From Lyophyllum atratum (Eukaryota; Basidiomycota; Agaricomycetes; Agaricales; Lyophyllaceae): a stretch of DNA of 64,000 nt. The stretch lies in contig JACGCN010000011.1 in NCBI GenBank assembly GCA_014905825.1, positions 372,001 through 436,000 on the forward strand, in the 5' to 3' direction. The notes beneath the pieces were generated by a model. The model had not been told where the DNA came from. It searched no databases and was given only the letters and a program-made list of their open reading frames with translations. Made by a program: the position numbers and the translations under genes. This document shows, one piece after another, positions 53,911 to 64,000 of this stretch; positions within the stretch are counted from its first letter, which is position 1, and every line of letters starts with the position of its first letter.

Positions 53911-54970
53911 ATGAATTTTACACCTCAACCCAATGACATCGTTATTCCGTACGTCCTCCTCCTTGACTTTCCTCAACCTATTTCATGTGTACGGTGATTT
54001 GCCTAGGATCATGGGAATTACTGGATCTGGGAAAAGCACTGTAAATTGACATTTTCGCCTGCCCGACTGCATCTCTCATTGATATGTGTAAAGTTTATCA
54101 ACATTCTTGCGCCAGAGGCGGGCCTTGTGGTTGGAGACGACATAGATGTCTGCACTACTGAGGTTCAACCTGCTGTCATAGCGCATCCCAATGACTCTGC
54201 GTATCGTGTCGTCTTAATTGATACCCCTGGACTTGATAGTACGACCTGTCCAGATGATAGAATTCTAAGGAACATTGCGCAATGGCTGAACCAATAGTAA
54301 GTTGGACTACTATACCCTCTCGCAATTTCTTACGCTCATCCCCCTAGTTACTACAAGGACAGGAGGCTTGCTGGCATCATCTACTTATTTGAGATCACCC
54401 AGTCTCGTCTGAGCGCTTCTACGGTTCTCCGGAACCTCGCGTACTTCGACGGCTTATGTGGCAGCGCTGCGACTAAAAACGTCATTCTCGCATCGACGAA
54501 GTGGTCTCCGAACCCTACCGAAAAGGAGATGACTAGGCAGGTGGATCTTGCCAATATTCGTCCCGGTTCCAGAGTGCATCGCTTCGAGAACACAACCGAC
54601 TCTGCTTGGGCGATCGTCAACATGATCCTCGCAGATGCGTTTACCTTCGACACCGAAGCGCTTCAGGAGCACGTAAAGTTGTTGGGGGACTCGCTGAAAA
54701 GGAAAGGCAACGACCAACGTTTGATCACTGAGCTCGAGGCTTCACTTCAGGAGCAAAATCGAATGGCTGAGCAACTCAAACGGGCGGGCGGAGTGCAGAT
54801 AGGAGACGGTGGGCTGTGGGAGAAGCTTGTGGAAAATGACAAGACCATGCGCGGTACTCTAGCTCAAATTGGGAACAAGATTCCTATTTCCCTGAAGATC
54901 AAGTCATTTTTCAGGCTGCGCGTAAGTCCTTCGTCTTAGGGGACTTCTGCTGCTGATATATTGTCAGTGA
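53911..54970 (+). CDS. AIG1-like GTPase
   Basis: Exons 53911-53948, 54007-54040, 54094-54296 and 54348-54921, plus a last exon that is just TGA (54968-54970). Without that intron the frame stops at 54939. About 282 residues, starting MNFTPQPNDIVIP. Motifs: P-loop GITGSGKST on a 34-base exon, DTPGLDST (switch II), ASTKWSPN (G4-like), and a helical C-terminus (KLLGDSLKRKGNDQR...). Its N-terminal tail is shorter than in its neighbours. The family (AIG1/GIMA/septin-like TRAFAC GTPases) typically dimerises on membranes; the fungal role is unknown. It lies head-to-head with the fusion gene. Confidence 0.82.
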
Positions 54971-55641
54971 ATCTTCGGATATGGTGAGGGAGGGGGCTAT
55001 TGCATTGGACAGTCTCGCTATACAGCATAGAAAAGGTTTCCAATCCGATTTTGATCTAGCATCGCCCATCAAGTTTGCTCAAGAATTGTCGACCGGTTAC
55101 ATTATGCAACATACCGTAATTGCCATGGCGGTAGGCGAGGTGTCCGGCAAAGGTTTCTAGCATAGACTTCGTTCTGCCTCGTTCCAGATGCTCTGTCTCC
55201 TGTATAACTCACACAAGTCAGAACCAGACCCGCTGACTTTGCGGTGACTTCGAGTAGATAATGAAAGAAGCGGCGTTGAGGGCGCCTGAATTTCCGAGTA
55301 GGCTTTATGATCATCGCTCAATCAACCTATAACCATAACTCACATCGCGTCGTCTTTAAGAATGGAATGTAGGTATTAGCAGAACAACTGGTCTATCCGA
55401 CGAGTAAACTGGTCGGAATAAAAAGTGAAATAGCCGGTTCGACTGCGAAAATGATTGAGTAGACTAGTAAATAAAAATATAGAGATCAAAACGGAATCAA
55501 ACGACGGTAGAAAGGGGGATGCAGGTTACCGGACATGGAAAACAACCTGCTCTCGGACAACCGAACTGCAAGCATCCCGATGCCATATAGATCAAAAGTA
55601 GCCTAACATGATGGACACGACGGACAACATCGCTTCCTCGA
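54971..55641. other. Convergent intergenic
   Basis: 671 bases between two GTPase 3' ends. Minus-strand coding could extend to 55497 if the last intron of the next gene is retained. Nothing else seen. Confidence 0.5.
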
Positions 55642-56612
55642 TCATCCTCGCTGGTAGTGGAGATAGCACATTCAGTCATGATGAAGATATTGACGATGCC
55701 ACATACCCAAGTAAGCCTGCCAAATAGCTTCGAAACAAATCCTCCACCACGGACCTTCTTGTCAGGAAGGTTCGAAGGGAGCTTTCCAAAGCTGAGAACT
55801 AACTCTTTTAGAATAACCTCCACCGTGGTGAGTTGGATCATATTGATTATGGAATGCGCGGACTCCGTTGAATCCAAAAAGCGAACGATCTTAGAACCCC
55901 CTCCCGCCATCTTCTGCCAGGAGTCCATCAGCCGCTCCTCGCGAACTTGTCCTATCGAAGACCTGACTTCGCTCCATTTCACCGTCACCAGGATCACATG
56001 TCTTGACGCTTCTGGATTCGAGAGTTTAGCGGGATGCATGTAATTGGTTTCTGGGGTTGTCCGAGCTTGGGTTATCTCGTGCAAATAGATGATCCCTGCA
56101 AACTTCATATTTGGTTTGCACCTGGGTATGTGTAAGTGTAGGGCAAAGCTGAAGCAGAATTACTGACGAGTTCTTGAGCCACTCCACGATGCGACCCATA
56201 ATCTCCCGGTCATTCATCCACGTATCATTGAACCCAGGAGTGTCGACGAGGACGATGCGACGGTCACCATCCGAGGTCATCAAATAAGGTTGGATGTCTG
56301 TCGTATGGGAGTCCAAACCATGGCCGACAGAGGCAACGTCATGGCCGATAGCCCAATTAATGAACTAGGATATAAATTGAGTCCTAAATCTGAATAAAAA
56401 GCGCGGATCGCACGGTGCTTTTGCCTGCTCCAGTCTGGCCAAGAATCCTATAGAACTCAGAGAAAATGAGGTAGCGAATCATACGGTGCAATTTTGCGAA
56501 CTGACAGGACAACCGTATCCTCGTCCTGGACCCTATACGTTGATCGCTGGGTTCCGCGAGTCGCTGTTGTCGCGTTCGATTTTGTAGTCCTTTTTGGAGT
56601 CGTTAAAGCCAT
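55642..56612 (-). CDS. AIG1-like GTPase, short C-terminus
   Basis: Minus-strand exons 56612-56506, 56447-56414, 56364-56168 and 56121-55707, plus a 9-base last exon (CGA GGA TGA, 55650-55642), give 253 residues. With the last intron retained the ORF runs to 55497. Starts MALTTPKRTTKSNA. Motifs: LGQTGAGKST on the 34-base exon, LVDTPGFNDTW, VTVKWSEV. Domain 3 is 197 bases against 203 in most siblings, and the C-terminal coiled region is shortened (SFGKLPSNLPDKKVRGGG). Likely GTP-binding; biological role unknown. Confidence 0.8.
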
Positions 56613-58165
56613 AAATGCCGCGCTGAAGGATATTGCTAGCTAATAAACCACCGAGGGCTCAAGAGCAGAGCTTTTAGAACACGAGAATTTGGTGAGGAAG
56701 GGGCACGGAGGCCTGCAGGCATGCAACACTTGGAAGTCATTGCTGGTGCGTGTCTGATTTGCACCGCCACTGGCCGTAATCTGGTCTGTTTACAGTTGTA
56801 TATGGGACCTTGGTGCACACTATCACAGCAGATCACAGCGAAGCATTCCCTAGAGGCTAGCATTCCCTAGACGCTCTCCAATTCCATTCACACAGCTTGA
56901 AATCAATGCCAGCCGCCGGAAATACACCGTTCACGCCCTAGAGCCAGCTCACCCCCCGTACGAACTAAATTATCTTCGAAACTAGATCTCATCAACGACG
57001 CGTCGGTCGTGTTTGAGAGTGGTAGAAACGAATTGGAGGGTGAGGAGGGGCATGTTACGTTGTATGCCTGCAGAGACCCGCGTGTGACTTTCGTCAACTG
57101 ATCAGTGAGTTCGGACTTGGCATGATTTTGACGAAGAAGTTGATTGTGGAACAGAAAAGAGTATTTCACACCCAGCAGCTGTGTACGGCACGAGAGAGAG
57201 CGAAAGGCAAGCACAGAAAACGAGGATGGCGTAAGTTTGGTGCCTCCGGCTTAGGAAGCCGAGATCTAGAAGAAAGACATTTCCTTGCTATCCCTCTTCG
57301 CAGGTAGGTCCTCGAAGATGTGGTCGATAATACGTTCCCTCGTCCGCTCTGGGGCAATTCCTCCGGGGTCTATCTGGCTTCCATGTTGTTCATCGGAGTC
57401 GAGCGCCTAGAAGTCCACACCGGTGCATATCATGTTGTGTCTATGCTTGAATAACAAAATGACGATCCCGTCGACGCCTGCTTCTAGCAACGCTTGTCCT
57501 ATACACGCTCTCGAGGAGCCAAGGAACCTCCTTATGCCAGAGCGGAGGGCGCGGCCGCCGAATAGGGTCAGCATCAACTCACCAGCTACTCGTTGTTAAA
57601 TACCCTTTGCCACATCCCACCCGTTCATTACCTGAGGCAGAAGCGGTCAGATGGAGTTCTGCCGCCAACCTCTCATCTGTCGCTCTGCCATGACACGGTA
57701 CATATGTGTTTCGACAGTCTGGGGTACATTGTCCAAGTTGCTCAGACACCGACATACCGCCAGTCATTGAACCTTCCAAGTATGTAGGGCCTGCCGACTC
57801 TGAAAGAGCTGAACTCTCCAAGGTGCGATGTTTGGCTGCGGCGATGCTTGGTCACACAAGCAAGCGGATACCTTGACTCTGGCCACAAGGCGGCCAGCTC
57901 GCTCAGCTTGTCCACACGCCTCGCCTGCCCACATACCTGCAAGCTCTGGTGCAGCTCCGAAGACTACAGCCACGCGATGCCATCCTCCTCATGTTATGCA
58001 CGAGCTTGAGATGTCCAAAAGCGTTCTTCAAATATCATTCATAAACCGAGGCATCGTATGGGTTAGCGCCAGACAACGTTCGCTCCAAGAGTTCAGCAGT
58101 CCTCTTGAACACCTTTTCCCTGCGACCCCGAACTAATCCTCGCTCTAATCCTATCGCTGATACGG
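56613..58165. other. Intergenic, no gene supported
   Basis: About 1.55 kb with short ORFs on both strands, none with a recognisable domain or a splice-consistent extension. It contains the upstream regions of two divergent GTPase genes. Confidence 0.5.
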
Positions 58166-59296
58166 ATGGGCAAAAATACGAAAAAGAATTCTTGGAAGAC
58201 GGAGATAAAATCGGACGATGTCTTCCTGAGCGATGCTAGGGAGACGGACGTCATTATCCCGTATGTTCTTTCGTCGGGTCATCAGCGGATAGCTCCAACT
58301 GACTCGCATCTAGAGTCATGGGGCCTACAGGAGCTGGGAAAAGCACGGTCAGTCAAGGCGTCAGCTTTCAGCCATTAACTCAATGGTGATGTCCAGTTCA
58401 TCAACATCTTGATGGGCCAAGATGTTGCCTCTGTCGGCCATGATCTACAATCGCACACTGTGCATATTCAGCACTTTACATTTTTCCACCCCGACTTCCC
58501 AAAACGACGCATTGTGGTGATCGACACTCCCGGATTCGACGACACAACTATCGACGACCGGGAGATACTGAGGCGGATCGCTGTCTGGCTAGCTCGCTCG
58601 TGATTACCCATATGGAAATGCCATTTATCAGATACTGATAGTGTTTCAGTTACGACGCCAACATGAAGCTCGCTGGGGTGATTTATCTACATGAAATCAC
58701 TCAGCCTCGGATGCTGGGGACAGCGCGAAGAAATCTCGATATGTTCAACAAACTGTGCGGCGCCGAAGCGACAAAGCAGGTCATTCTCACCACCACGAAG
58801 TGGAGCGATGTCACCAAGGATGTAGGGGAGCGACGCGAGAAACAGTTGAAGGACAATTATTGGAAACACATGCTTGACCTTGGATCCAGCATGACTAGGT
58901 TCGATGCTACGCAGCGCTCGGCACGGCGCGTCATCAACACCATCCTCGCAAAGGATGTTCTGGATGCTGTCCAAATTCAACAGGAGTTAGGTGACATCGA
59001 CAGAATTCTTGCGGAGACTGAAGCAGGTCGTACTCTGCGTTACACGCTCAAGGAGTTGCTTGAGATTCAGAAGCGCGTTGGCGCTCAGCTTCGAGAGGAT
59101 GAGAATAGCCCAGAGCTGCAGAAGAAAATTACCGAGAACGAGGCGGAAATTCGGTCGAGTCTCAATCAGATCAAGGCACTGAACATTCCTCCCACTCGAA
59201 AGGTTATGCGATTTTTGGGGCTTTTGGTGAGTATTTATACTACTTTTACGCGCGAAGACGCTAAGATCGATAATTTGATTTCTCCATCCCCAGTAA
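58166..59296 (+). CDS. AIG1-like GTPase
   Basis: Exons 58166-58260, 58314-58347, 58397-58599, 58650-59226 and a terminal TAA exon (59294-59296) give 303 residues. Starts MGKNTKKNSWKTEIKSDD. Motifs: VMGPTGAGKST, VIDTPGFDDT, TTTKWSDV, then SARRVINTILA and a long coiled tail (DRILAETEAGRTLRYTLKEL) close to that of the gene at 61538-62684 and of fusion domain 2. Those three are the most recent relatives. If the last intron is retained the ORF reaches 59331. Expected to bind GTP and possibly self-assemble. Confidence 0.85.
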
Positions 59297-59818
59297 ACCG
59301 TTCATCCGCTGTAGATTCCACGGTTTCATGACGAGGGCCTTTTGGTACAAGAGTGTATTCCCGTTCGAATTTTAATGGCGCTTGACAATGATTATCCACG
59401 ACGCAAGACTATATCGAGCATGTGCAAGAACATTGGAAAGTGGCGAGTTTCCTAAGAGGTGCTCCAGGTACATTCTTTCCATGCCTGTTTCATATCGCTA
59501 GCGGGCAACCTCGGCGTTCCAATTCCATCCTGCCAAATTGTATGCTGACATACGTCCCCCCTTGCTCTTTGCGATCAAGATCTCGTTCAACCCTTGGATC
59601 CGTGCCTCTCCCGAACGAGTGCGTCCTTACCCATGACGTCAAGTCTTTTGCATGAGTTCCCTCCGAGCTCACTCTCTATTCTCGATACTACTATACATAT
59701 TCTCGTCGTCAACGATTAAGTGACATGCTGACTTCAATATAATGATGACCAGTGATATGCTCGTAACGCCGATCTGGTCAAGCCTTGGTATTTCGTCTAA
59801 ATAAATGTGACTGCCATA
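59297..59818. other. Convergent intergenic
   Basis: 522 bases between 3' ends of two GTPase genes; nothing identified. Confidence 0.5.
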
Positions 59819-60775
59819 TTACTATGACGAATGGATCAAAGGAAATCGAGAAATCAATAGGCTGTCGTCACGGTTGTCTGGGGCGGACCTACCTTAGACC
59901 TAAATATGCTAAACAGAGATGCAAAGAAGCCTTTCTTGATGCCAGTTGGTGTTGATTTTGTTGGCAACGAGCGATGAATCCTAGCCAAGTCTTGCTGAAT
60001 TATGCGAAGTTTGAGTGGTTCTGCCTGGAGCAAAGTGTCGATGATACCCCAGGCTGAATCCTTCGTGTTCATGAAGCGGCAGGTCTGGGCACCTGCTTTC
60101 AAGATCAGCCTCCAGCTCTTGTCCTTCAATTCCTGCTCGCGAATTTCGGCTTGAGGATCTTGCTGGGCTCTGCTCCATTTCACCGTCGCCAGAAGGACAT
60201 GTCCAGTTGGCTCAGGGCGAGAAAGTCCCAGCAGAGTGAATGTTCCGGTCACCATCGATTGGTTGTTCCGATTCTTGGTGATGTCGTGCAGGTAGACAAT
60301 GCCCCCAAATGAAGCATCTTTGTGGCACCTGTGGTGGAGTGAGGCAAAATAAGGGCGCTCCTTGAAGGATGTACGCACGACGCTTTCAACCAGTCGATGA
60401 TTCGTTTTAAGATTTCATCGTCAGACTCGGAATAATGGTCAAAACCAGGTGCTTCAACGAGGATAAAGGAGCGCGTCGAGCGTTGAGGGTGCTGAATGAT
60501 AAAGTGCTTTGCGACTGGCTCGGACGAAGTCAGCCTGTGGCTAACCTCCGCGACAGGTTGTCCAGCAACGGTGTTTATGAACTAAGAATAGAGCTCGAAT
60601 CTCATGTTACGATGGCAGAAAGTGAGAGACATACTGTGCTTTTTCCGACACCAGTGTCTCCTAGCAGGCTGGTTGTGCGAGGGTGAGTTCCAATACATAG
60701 TTCCGATTCCGAGGGCTAGTAATGAACGTACAGGATCACAACTCCGCTATCCTTCGTAATGAATTTGGGAGACAT
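59819..60775 (-). CDS. Divergent AIG1-like GTPase with altered switch II
   Basis: Minus-strand exons 60775-60732, 60668-60635, 60581-60379 and 60328-59893, plus a TAA-only last exon (59821-59819), give 239 residues. With the intron retained it would end at 59854. Starts MSPKFITKDSGVVIL. The P-loop LLGDTGVGKST is intact, but switch II reads LVEAPGFDHYSE, so the usual DTPG aspartate is Glu. The G4-like segment is LATVKWSRA. The C-terminus lacks the long coiled tail. Nucleotide hydrolysis may be altered; binding still seems possible. Confidence 0.8.
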
Positions 60776-61537
60776 ACTAGCTTTAGTACCGGAGAGGCGA
60801 AGGTAGGAGAGGCAGTGAGGTACGCATCCACTTATAGCGATATGAGGGCGGCGGAGAGGGATGCGTAGGGGTATGATGCTAAACTCATGAACAGCTCATG
60901 GTAAGCTCGTGGTAGTATAATGAATCAGCAGGGCATGTCCAAATCGCGGGGTGATGTCAAGGATAGCCTGGAGCAGATGGCGACAACGATCCTTCACAAA
61001 ACAATGTCGAGGATCACTAGCCGCGAACACGTGGAACTAGTGACATGACTGATTTATCGCAATGACGATTGAAAAGCAACAATTAGACTTTTGTTGCGGT
61101 TAGGAAAACAGAGCGAGGTGGTGTGTTTTTCAGCATGTTGGCTCCTTGAAACACTGCGTCTTCTGGAGCGGAGTGATTTCATGGGAAAATCATTGTTAAG
61201 TCTAGGCGCCAAGTTCCATCGAGAAGCTAGAGTGGTGTGGCAGTTAGCGCCCACCTGTAGAAGGGAATTGAAGGTGTCTCAAGGGAAACGCTACATCCAG
61301 ATCGCCGGGGTCATGACTCGTCGCAAACACGTGGGGTGGGGTTGAACGAGGAAGGGGCGTGGACTCGGATGCACTGCGGTGATTGCCGATGGACCGATGA
61401 TGTGGTGGGCACGGGACAGCGACAGATATTCGTTCGACTTAGTACGGGCATCGCATAATTTATATAACGCTGTGATATAGGCCTGATACCATGGGAAGAT
61501 GTCAGAGAACCCGCCTACCCATATCTATGTAAACGCG
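60776..61537. other. Intergenic
   Basis: 762 bases. The Gly-rich-codon ORFs here show no domain. CGAACACGTGGAACT and CAAACACGTGGGG share a CACGTG box (about 61028 and 61329). Confidence 0.5.
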
Positions 61538-62684
61538 CTACTAGTTCATCGGTATGTGGGTAAAATCAGCATAAAGATAGTGGATAAGATGTCGAGCACC
61601 TACACGAAAACGGAAGAGCCGTAGGACTCTTTTACCAAATGGTATGTTCAGCGATTTAATCTGATTAAGCGTCGCGTGAATTTTCTCTTCGTTTTCAGCA
61701 ATCTCCTCCTGCAGGTTTTGTCCGCCTTCTTCGCGTAGTCGCGCAGCCTTTTGCTTCTGGACCTCGAGCAGCTCTTTCAGGGTGTAGCGTAAGGTGCGCC
61801 CCGCTTCGGTGTCCGAAAGGAATTCGTCCATTTCGACCAACTCTTGTTGAATTTGGGCAACGTCAACAGGCTCGCGTCCGAGAATGAGGCTTACGATGCC
61901 CTCAGCCGACTGTTGCGAGGCTTCGAATCGCGACATCCTTGATCCATGGCTAATCATATCCTTCCAGTGCGTTGCCCTCAGCTGCTCCTCACGTCGCGAC
62001 CCTACCTCCTCCTTGACCTCACTCCACTTGGTTGTCGCAAGAATGATGTTCGGGGCTGCGTTGGGGCCGCATAGCTTATTGAACATATCTAGGTTCTTCC
62101 GCGCGGTCCCCATCATACGAGTCTGGGTGATTTCGTGCAAGTAAATGAGCCCAGCAAGTGTCATATCTGCGTCGTAGCTAGAACGACGTCGTCAATAAGA
62201 ACTCACATGATAGAAAAGAGTAGGTTGTAAATACGATTGAGCAAGCCAAACTGCGATCCGCCTCAGAATTTCTCGATCGTCTTGATTTGTGTCGTCGAAG
62301 CCCGGAGTGTCCACGATAACAAGGCGCCGGTCGGGATGTTGAGGGTGAGGAAGGATATAGTGTTGGACTTGAGCCGTCTCGGATTGAAGATCATGGCCAA
62401 CCTTTGCAACATTCCGGCCAACAAGTGCGTTGATGAACTGCAAATCACTAAACGTGAGCTCGTAGGTAGACATGTATTGGAGAGTATGCTAACAGTGCTT
62501 TTGCCGGCTCCAGTTGCACCCATAACCCTAGAAAGCTGGTCAGCGGAATTTATACTTCGGAACAACATAAGACGTACGGCACGACGAGATCGGTTTCCTT
62601 GGGATCCTTCATGAAGTTGTCACTTGGTTTGACTTCCTCCTTCTTCCATGTATTTGCGTGTTTTCTCTTCGAACTTTTGGTCAT
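61538..62684 (-). CDS. AIG1-like GTPase
   Basis: Minus-strand exons 62684-62578, 62527-62494, 62437-62235 and 62177-61604, plus a TAG-only last exon (61540-61538), give 306 residues. Starts MTKSSKRKHANTWKK, a basic N-terminal tail. Motifs: VMGATGAGKST, IVDTPGFDDT, LATTKWSEV, then FEASQQSAEGIVSLIL and coiled tail EFLSDTEAGRTLRYTLKELLEVQKQ. It is the closest single-domain relative of fusion domain 2 and of the gene at 58166. Likely an active GTPase. Confidence 0.85.
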
Positions 62685-63085
62685 GACGGTATCTGGATGA
62701 AGGCCGTTGAAGTTATGAGATGCTAAGTTGTTGATGTCGCGTAGGCGAAGGTGGGAGGGAGAGATCGACGACGCATAAGTGTTCACATAACCTTATTGTT
62801 TCCGAGTCCTTCTGCAAACAACGAGGTTTACATTCAGGGCGCCCAGAGGCTTAATGTTCGCAAGCCTCGTGTCCGATCAATAACGTAATGTTGCGTGGCC
62901 TTACCATGTTCTCCTGCCCTTTCCCCGCAGGATGAGGACAGACATCCTGGACATCATAACAGGAAACTCCGTCCCAACTCTCTCGATCCATGCTGTAACC
63001 ACAGCACATCAAGCAAAATGTATGTATCAGGTGACAGATACATGCAACTAACCGTAGGCAGATGAGCGTGTCCACACATTATCCA
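62685..63085. other. Intergenic
   Basis: 401 bases upstream of the GTPase gene and downstream of the last gene; nothing identified. Confidence 0.5.
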
Positions 63086-63910
63086 TCAGCTAGGGAACTT
63101 GAAGAGAAGCCCGAAACCCATCCCCACGATAAACCCGCCAAGGAGAGCACTACGTACATTTGAATCTCCTATGGTTTCAATGAGAAGCGAGAATGATCGC
63201 CGAAGGCGAGCACGTAGCGGCCCGACAAGTGATACCGTGAGCATAACGAGCGATGGAATGTGCAAAGGGTCGTAATGTGAATCGCTCAAGCAAGAATGCG
63301 AGGATTCCTCGACAAGAAGGTGATCGTCATGGGTCGAGCGCTGCAAGGTGCGCTCTGTGACGGTTCCTTCTCGCAAGCGCCTTGCGACGTCCTGAGATAA
63401 ACTGGTCACCCACTCTGCCTCCCATTTCGACTTGCTCCAAGGCATGCCGTCCGGATTCCGATGATGCGAAATTTCCTTTCGCGATGTGTGAATATCTTCT
63501 GAAGTTCGCTCGACTTCGCGCCATCGAAGAAAACGGTCCGTGGCTTCACTCCGAAGGACCGCAATGGTTTCCGGAGAATGGAAGAGGCCAGTACGTAGAG
63601 CTATTGCAGACGATGGACGGAATGATGATAGTTTCGTATGTGGTGACAGCTGGCTGGTGGACATGCGAGGAAGAACAATGACGGGTATCTCGGGACCGAG
63701 AGTATCAAGTATTAGATTGTCCAATACTGTAGGCGCTAAATTGCAGATATGTGAGCCGCCTCCGTCGATGAAAAGTACACATAACCTACGTGATGGTAGC
63801 AAGAATATGAGCGCAGTGTACATTGGTGTGGACGATGACGAAACAAGACCTGCTAATAGAGGAGAGGGGTTATATGTGGGTTTCAAGATGTCAGACACAG
63901 TATAAAAAGG
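63086..63910 (-). CDS. Unknown protein with C-terminal membrane segment (5' part unresolved)
   Basis: One minus-strand ORF; the frame is open upstream to 63931 without an ATG, so the true start or first exon lies upstream, perhaps beyond the window. A CTATTAG acceptor near 63863 may begin the visible exon. Content: VFVSSSSTPMY-like start region, TALIFLLPSRRLCVLFIDGGGSH, VIVLPRMSTSQL, a charged middle (RFLRWREVERTSEDI, WSKSKWEAEWVTSL) and a C-terminal hydrophobic stretch (SALLGGFIVGMGFGLLFKF), suggesting a tail-anchored or single-pass membrane protein. No family recognised. Confidence 0.55.
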   Translation of the reverse strand, partial: PFYTVSDILKPTYNPSPLLAGLVSSSSTPMYTALIFLLPSRRLCVLFIDGGGSHICNLAPTVLDNLILDTLGPEIPVIVLPRMSTSQLSPHTKLSSFRPSSAIALRTGLFHSPETIAVLRSEATDRFLRWREVERTSEDIHTSRKEISHHRNPDGMPWSKSKWEAEWVTSLSQDVARRLREGTVTERTLQRSTHDDHLLVEESSHSCLSDSHYDPLHIPSLVMLTVSLVGPLRARLRRSFSLLIETIGDSNVRSALLGGFIVGMGFGLLFKFPS

Positions 63911-64000
63911 TGTTCGGATTATGGACTGCAAAGTTTGGAGCAGTTCGTCAGGCTGTTATTGGGCCATATCAGTATGACACGCCGCACGACTATGAAAAGA

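Noticed and set aside
1..64000. tRNA and rRNA genes
   Set aside because: I looked for B-box-like GGTTCGA words and cloverleaf stems; the few hits did not fold convincingly.

Overview
This is a nuclear window from a mushroom-forming basidiomycete (Agaricomycetes). The evidence is many short GT-AG introns of about 50 bases, KDZ-type transposase, Ty3/Gypsy retrotransposons, a MYND zinc-finger protein, a CMT1-type mannosyltransferase, COP9 signalosome subunit 1 and a local array of AIG1-like GTPases. No prokaryotic features are present. I read the exon structures by eye from splice sites and frame; no database search was possible.

Bases 1-34986 are one nested pile of transposons. The outermost layer is a minus-strand Gypsy element (A): 5' LTR 34658-34986, then gag, protease, RT, RNase H and integrase, running off the left edge. 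A second, plus-strand Gypsy element (B, 1025-28166, 182-base LTRs, 4-base target duplication TCGT) sits inside A's pol. A 15.45-kb KDZ DNA transposon (4592-20041) sits inside B's reverse transcriptase, flanked by CATCTGC. It carries two minus-strand multi-exon cargo genes, a small cysteine-rich gene and the KDZ transposase. A 5,119-base tandem duplication (16381-21499 and 21500-26618, one difference seen) then copied the KDZ 3' half together with B's RT/RNase H. A 642-base hAT-like MITE (31251-31892) also interrupts A between gag and protease.

Bases 35000-48700 are mostly host genes: a truncated integrase-type HTH gene (-), a MYND protein (+), a head-to-head pair of a CMT1/CAP59-family mannosyltransferase (-) and an SGNH-like type II membrane protein (+), two tandem secreted paralogues (+), and CSN1 (+, eight exons). 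A relic LTR, a 7-base microsatellite inside an intron and several small repeats lie between them.

Bases 49147-49973 are a non-autonomous DNA transposon with a perfect 8-base target duplication. Bases 51037-62684 hold six AIG1-like GTPase genes in mixed orientation. Five are single-domain. One (51037-53240) reads as a fusion of a degenerate pseudo-GTPase domain and a canonical one. The canonical domains all place the P-loop on a 34-base micro-exon, and five genes appear to end in a final exon that is little more than the stop codon. A partial unknown gene with a C-terminal membrane segment closes the window.

The most unusual signals are the GTPase array with its fusion gene and micro-exon, and an array of eight hairpins with a conserved loop, in two opposed groups of four, in the KDZ cargo spacer (12459-13157).
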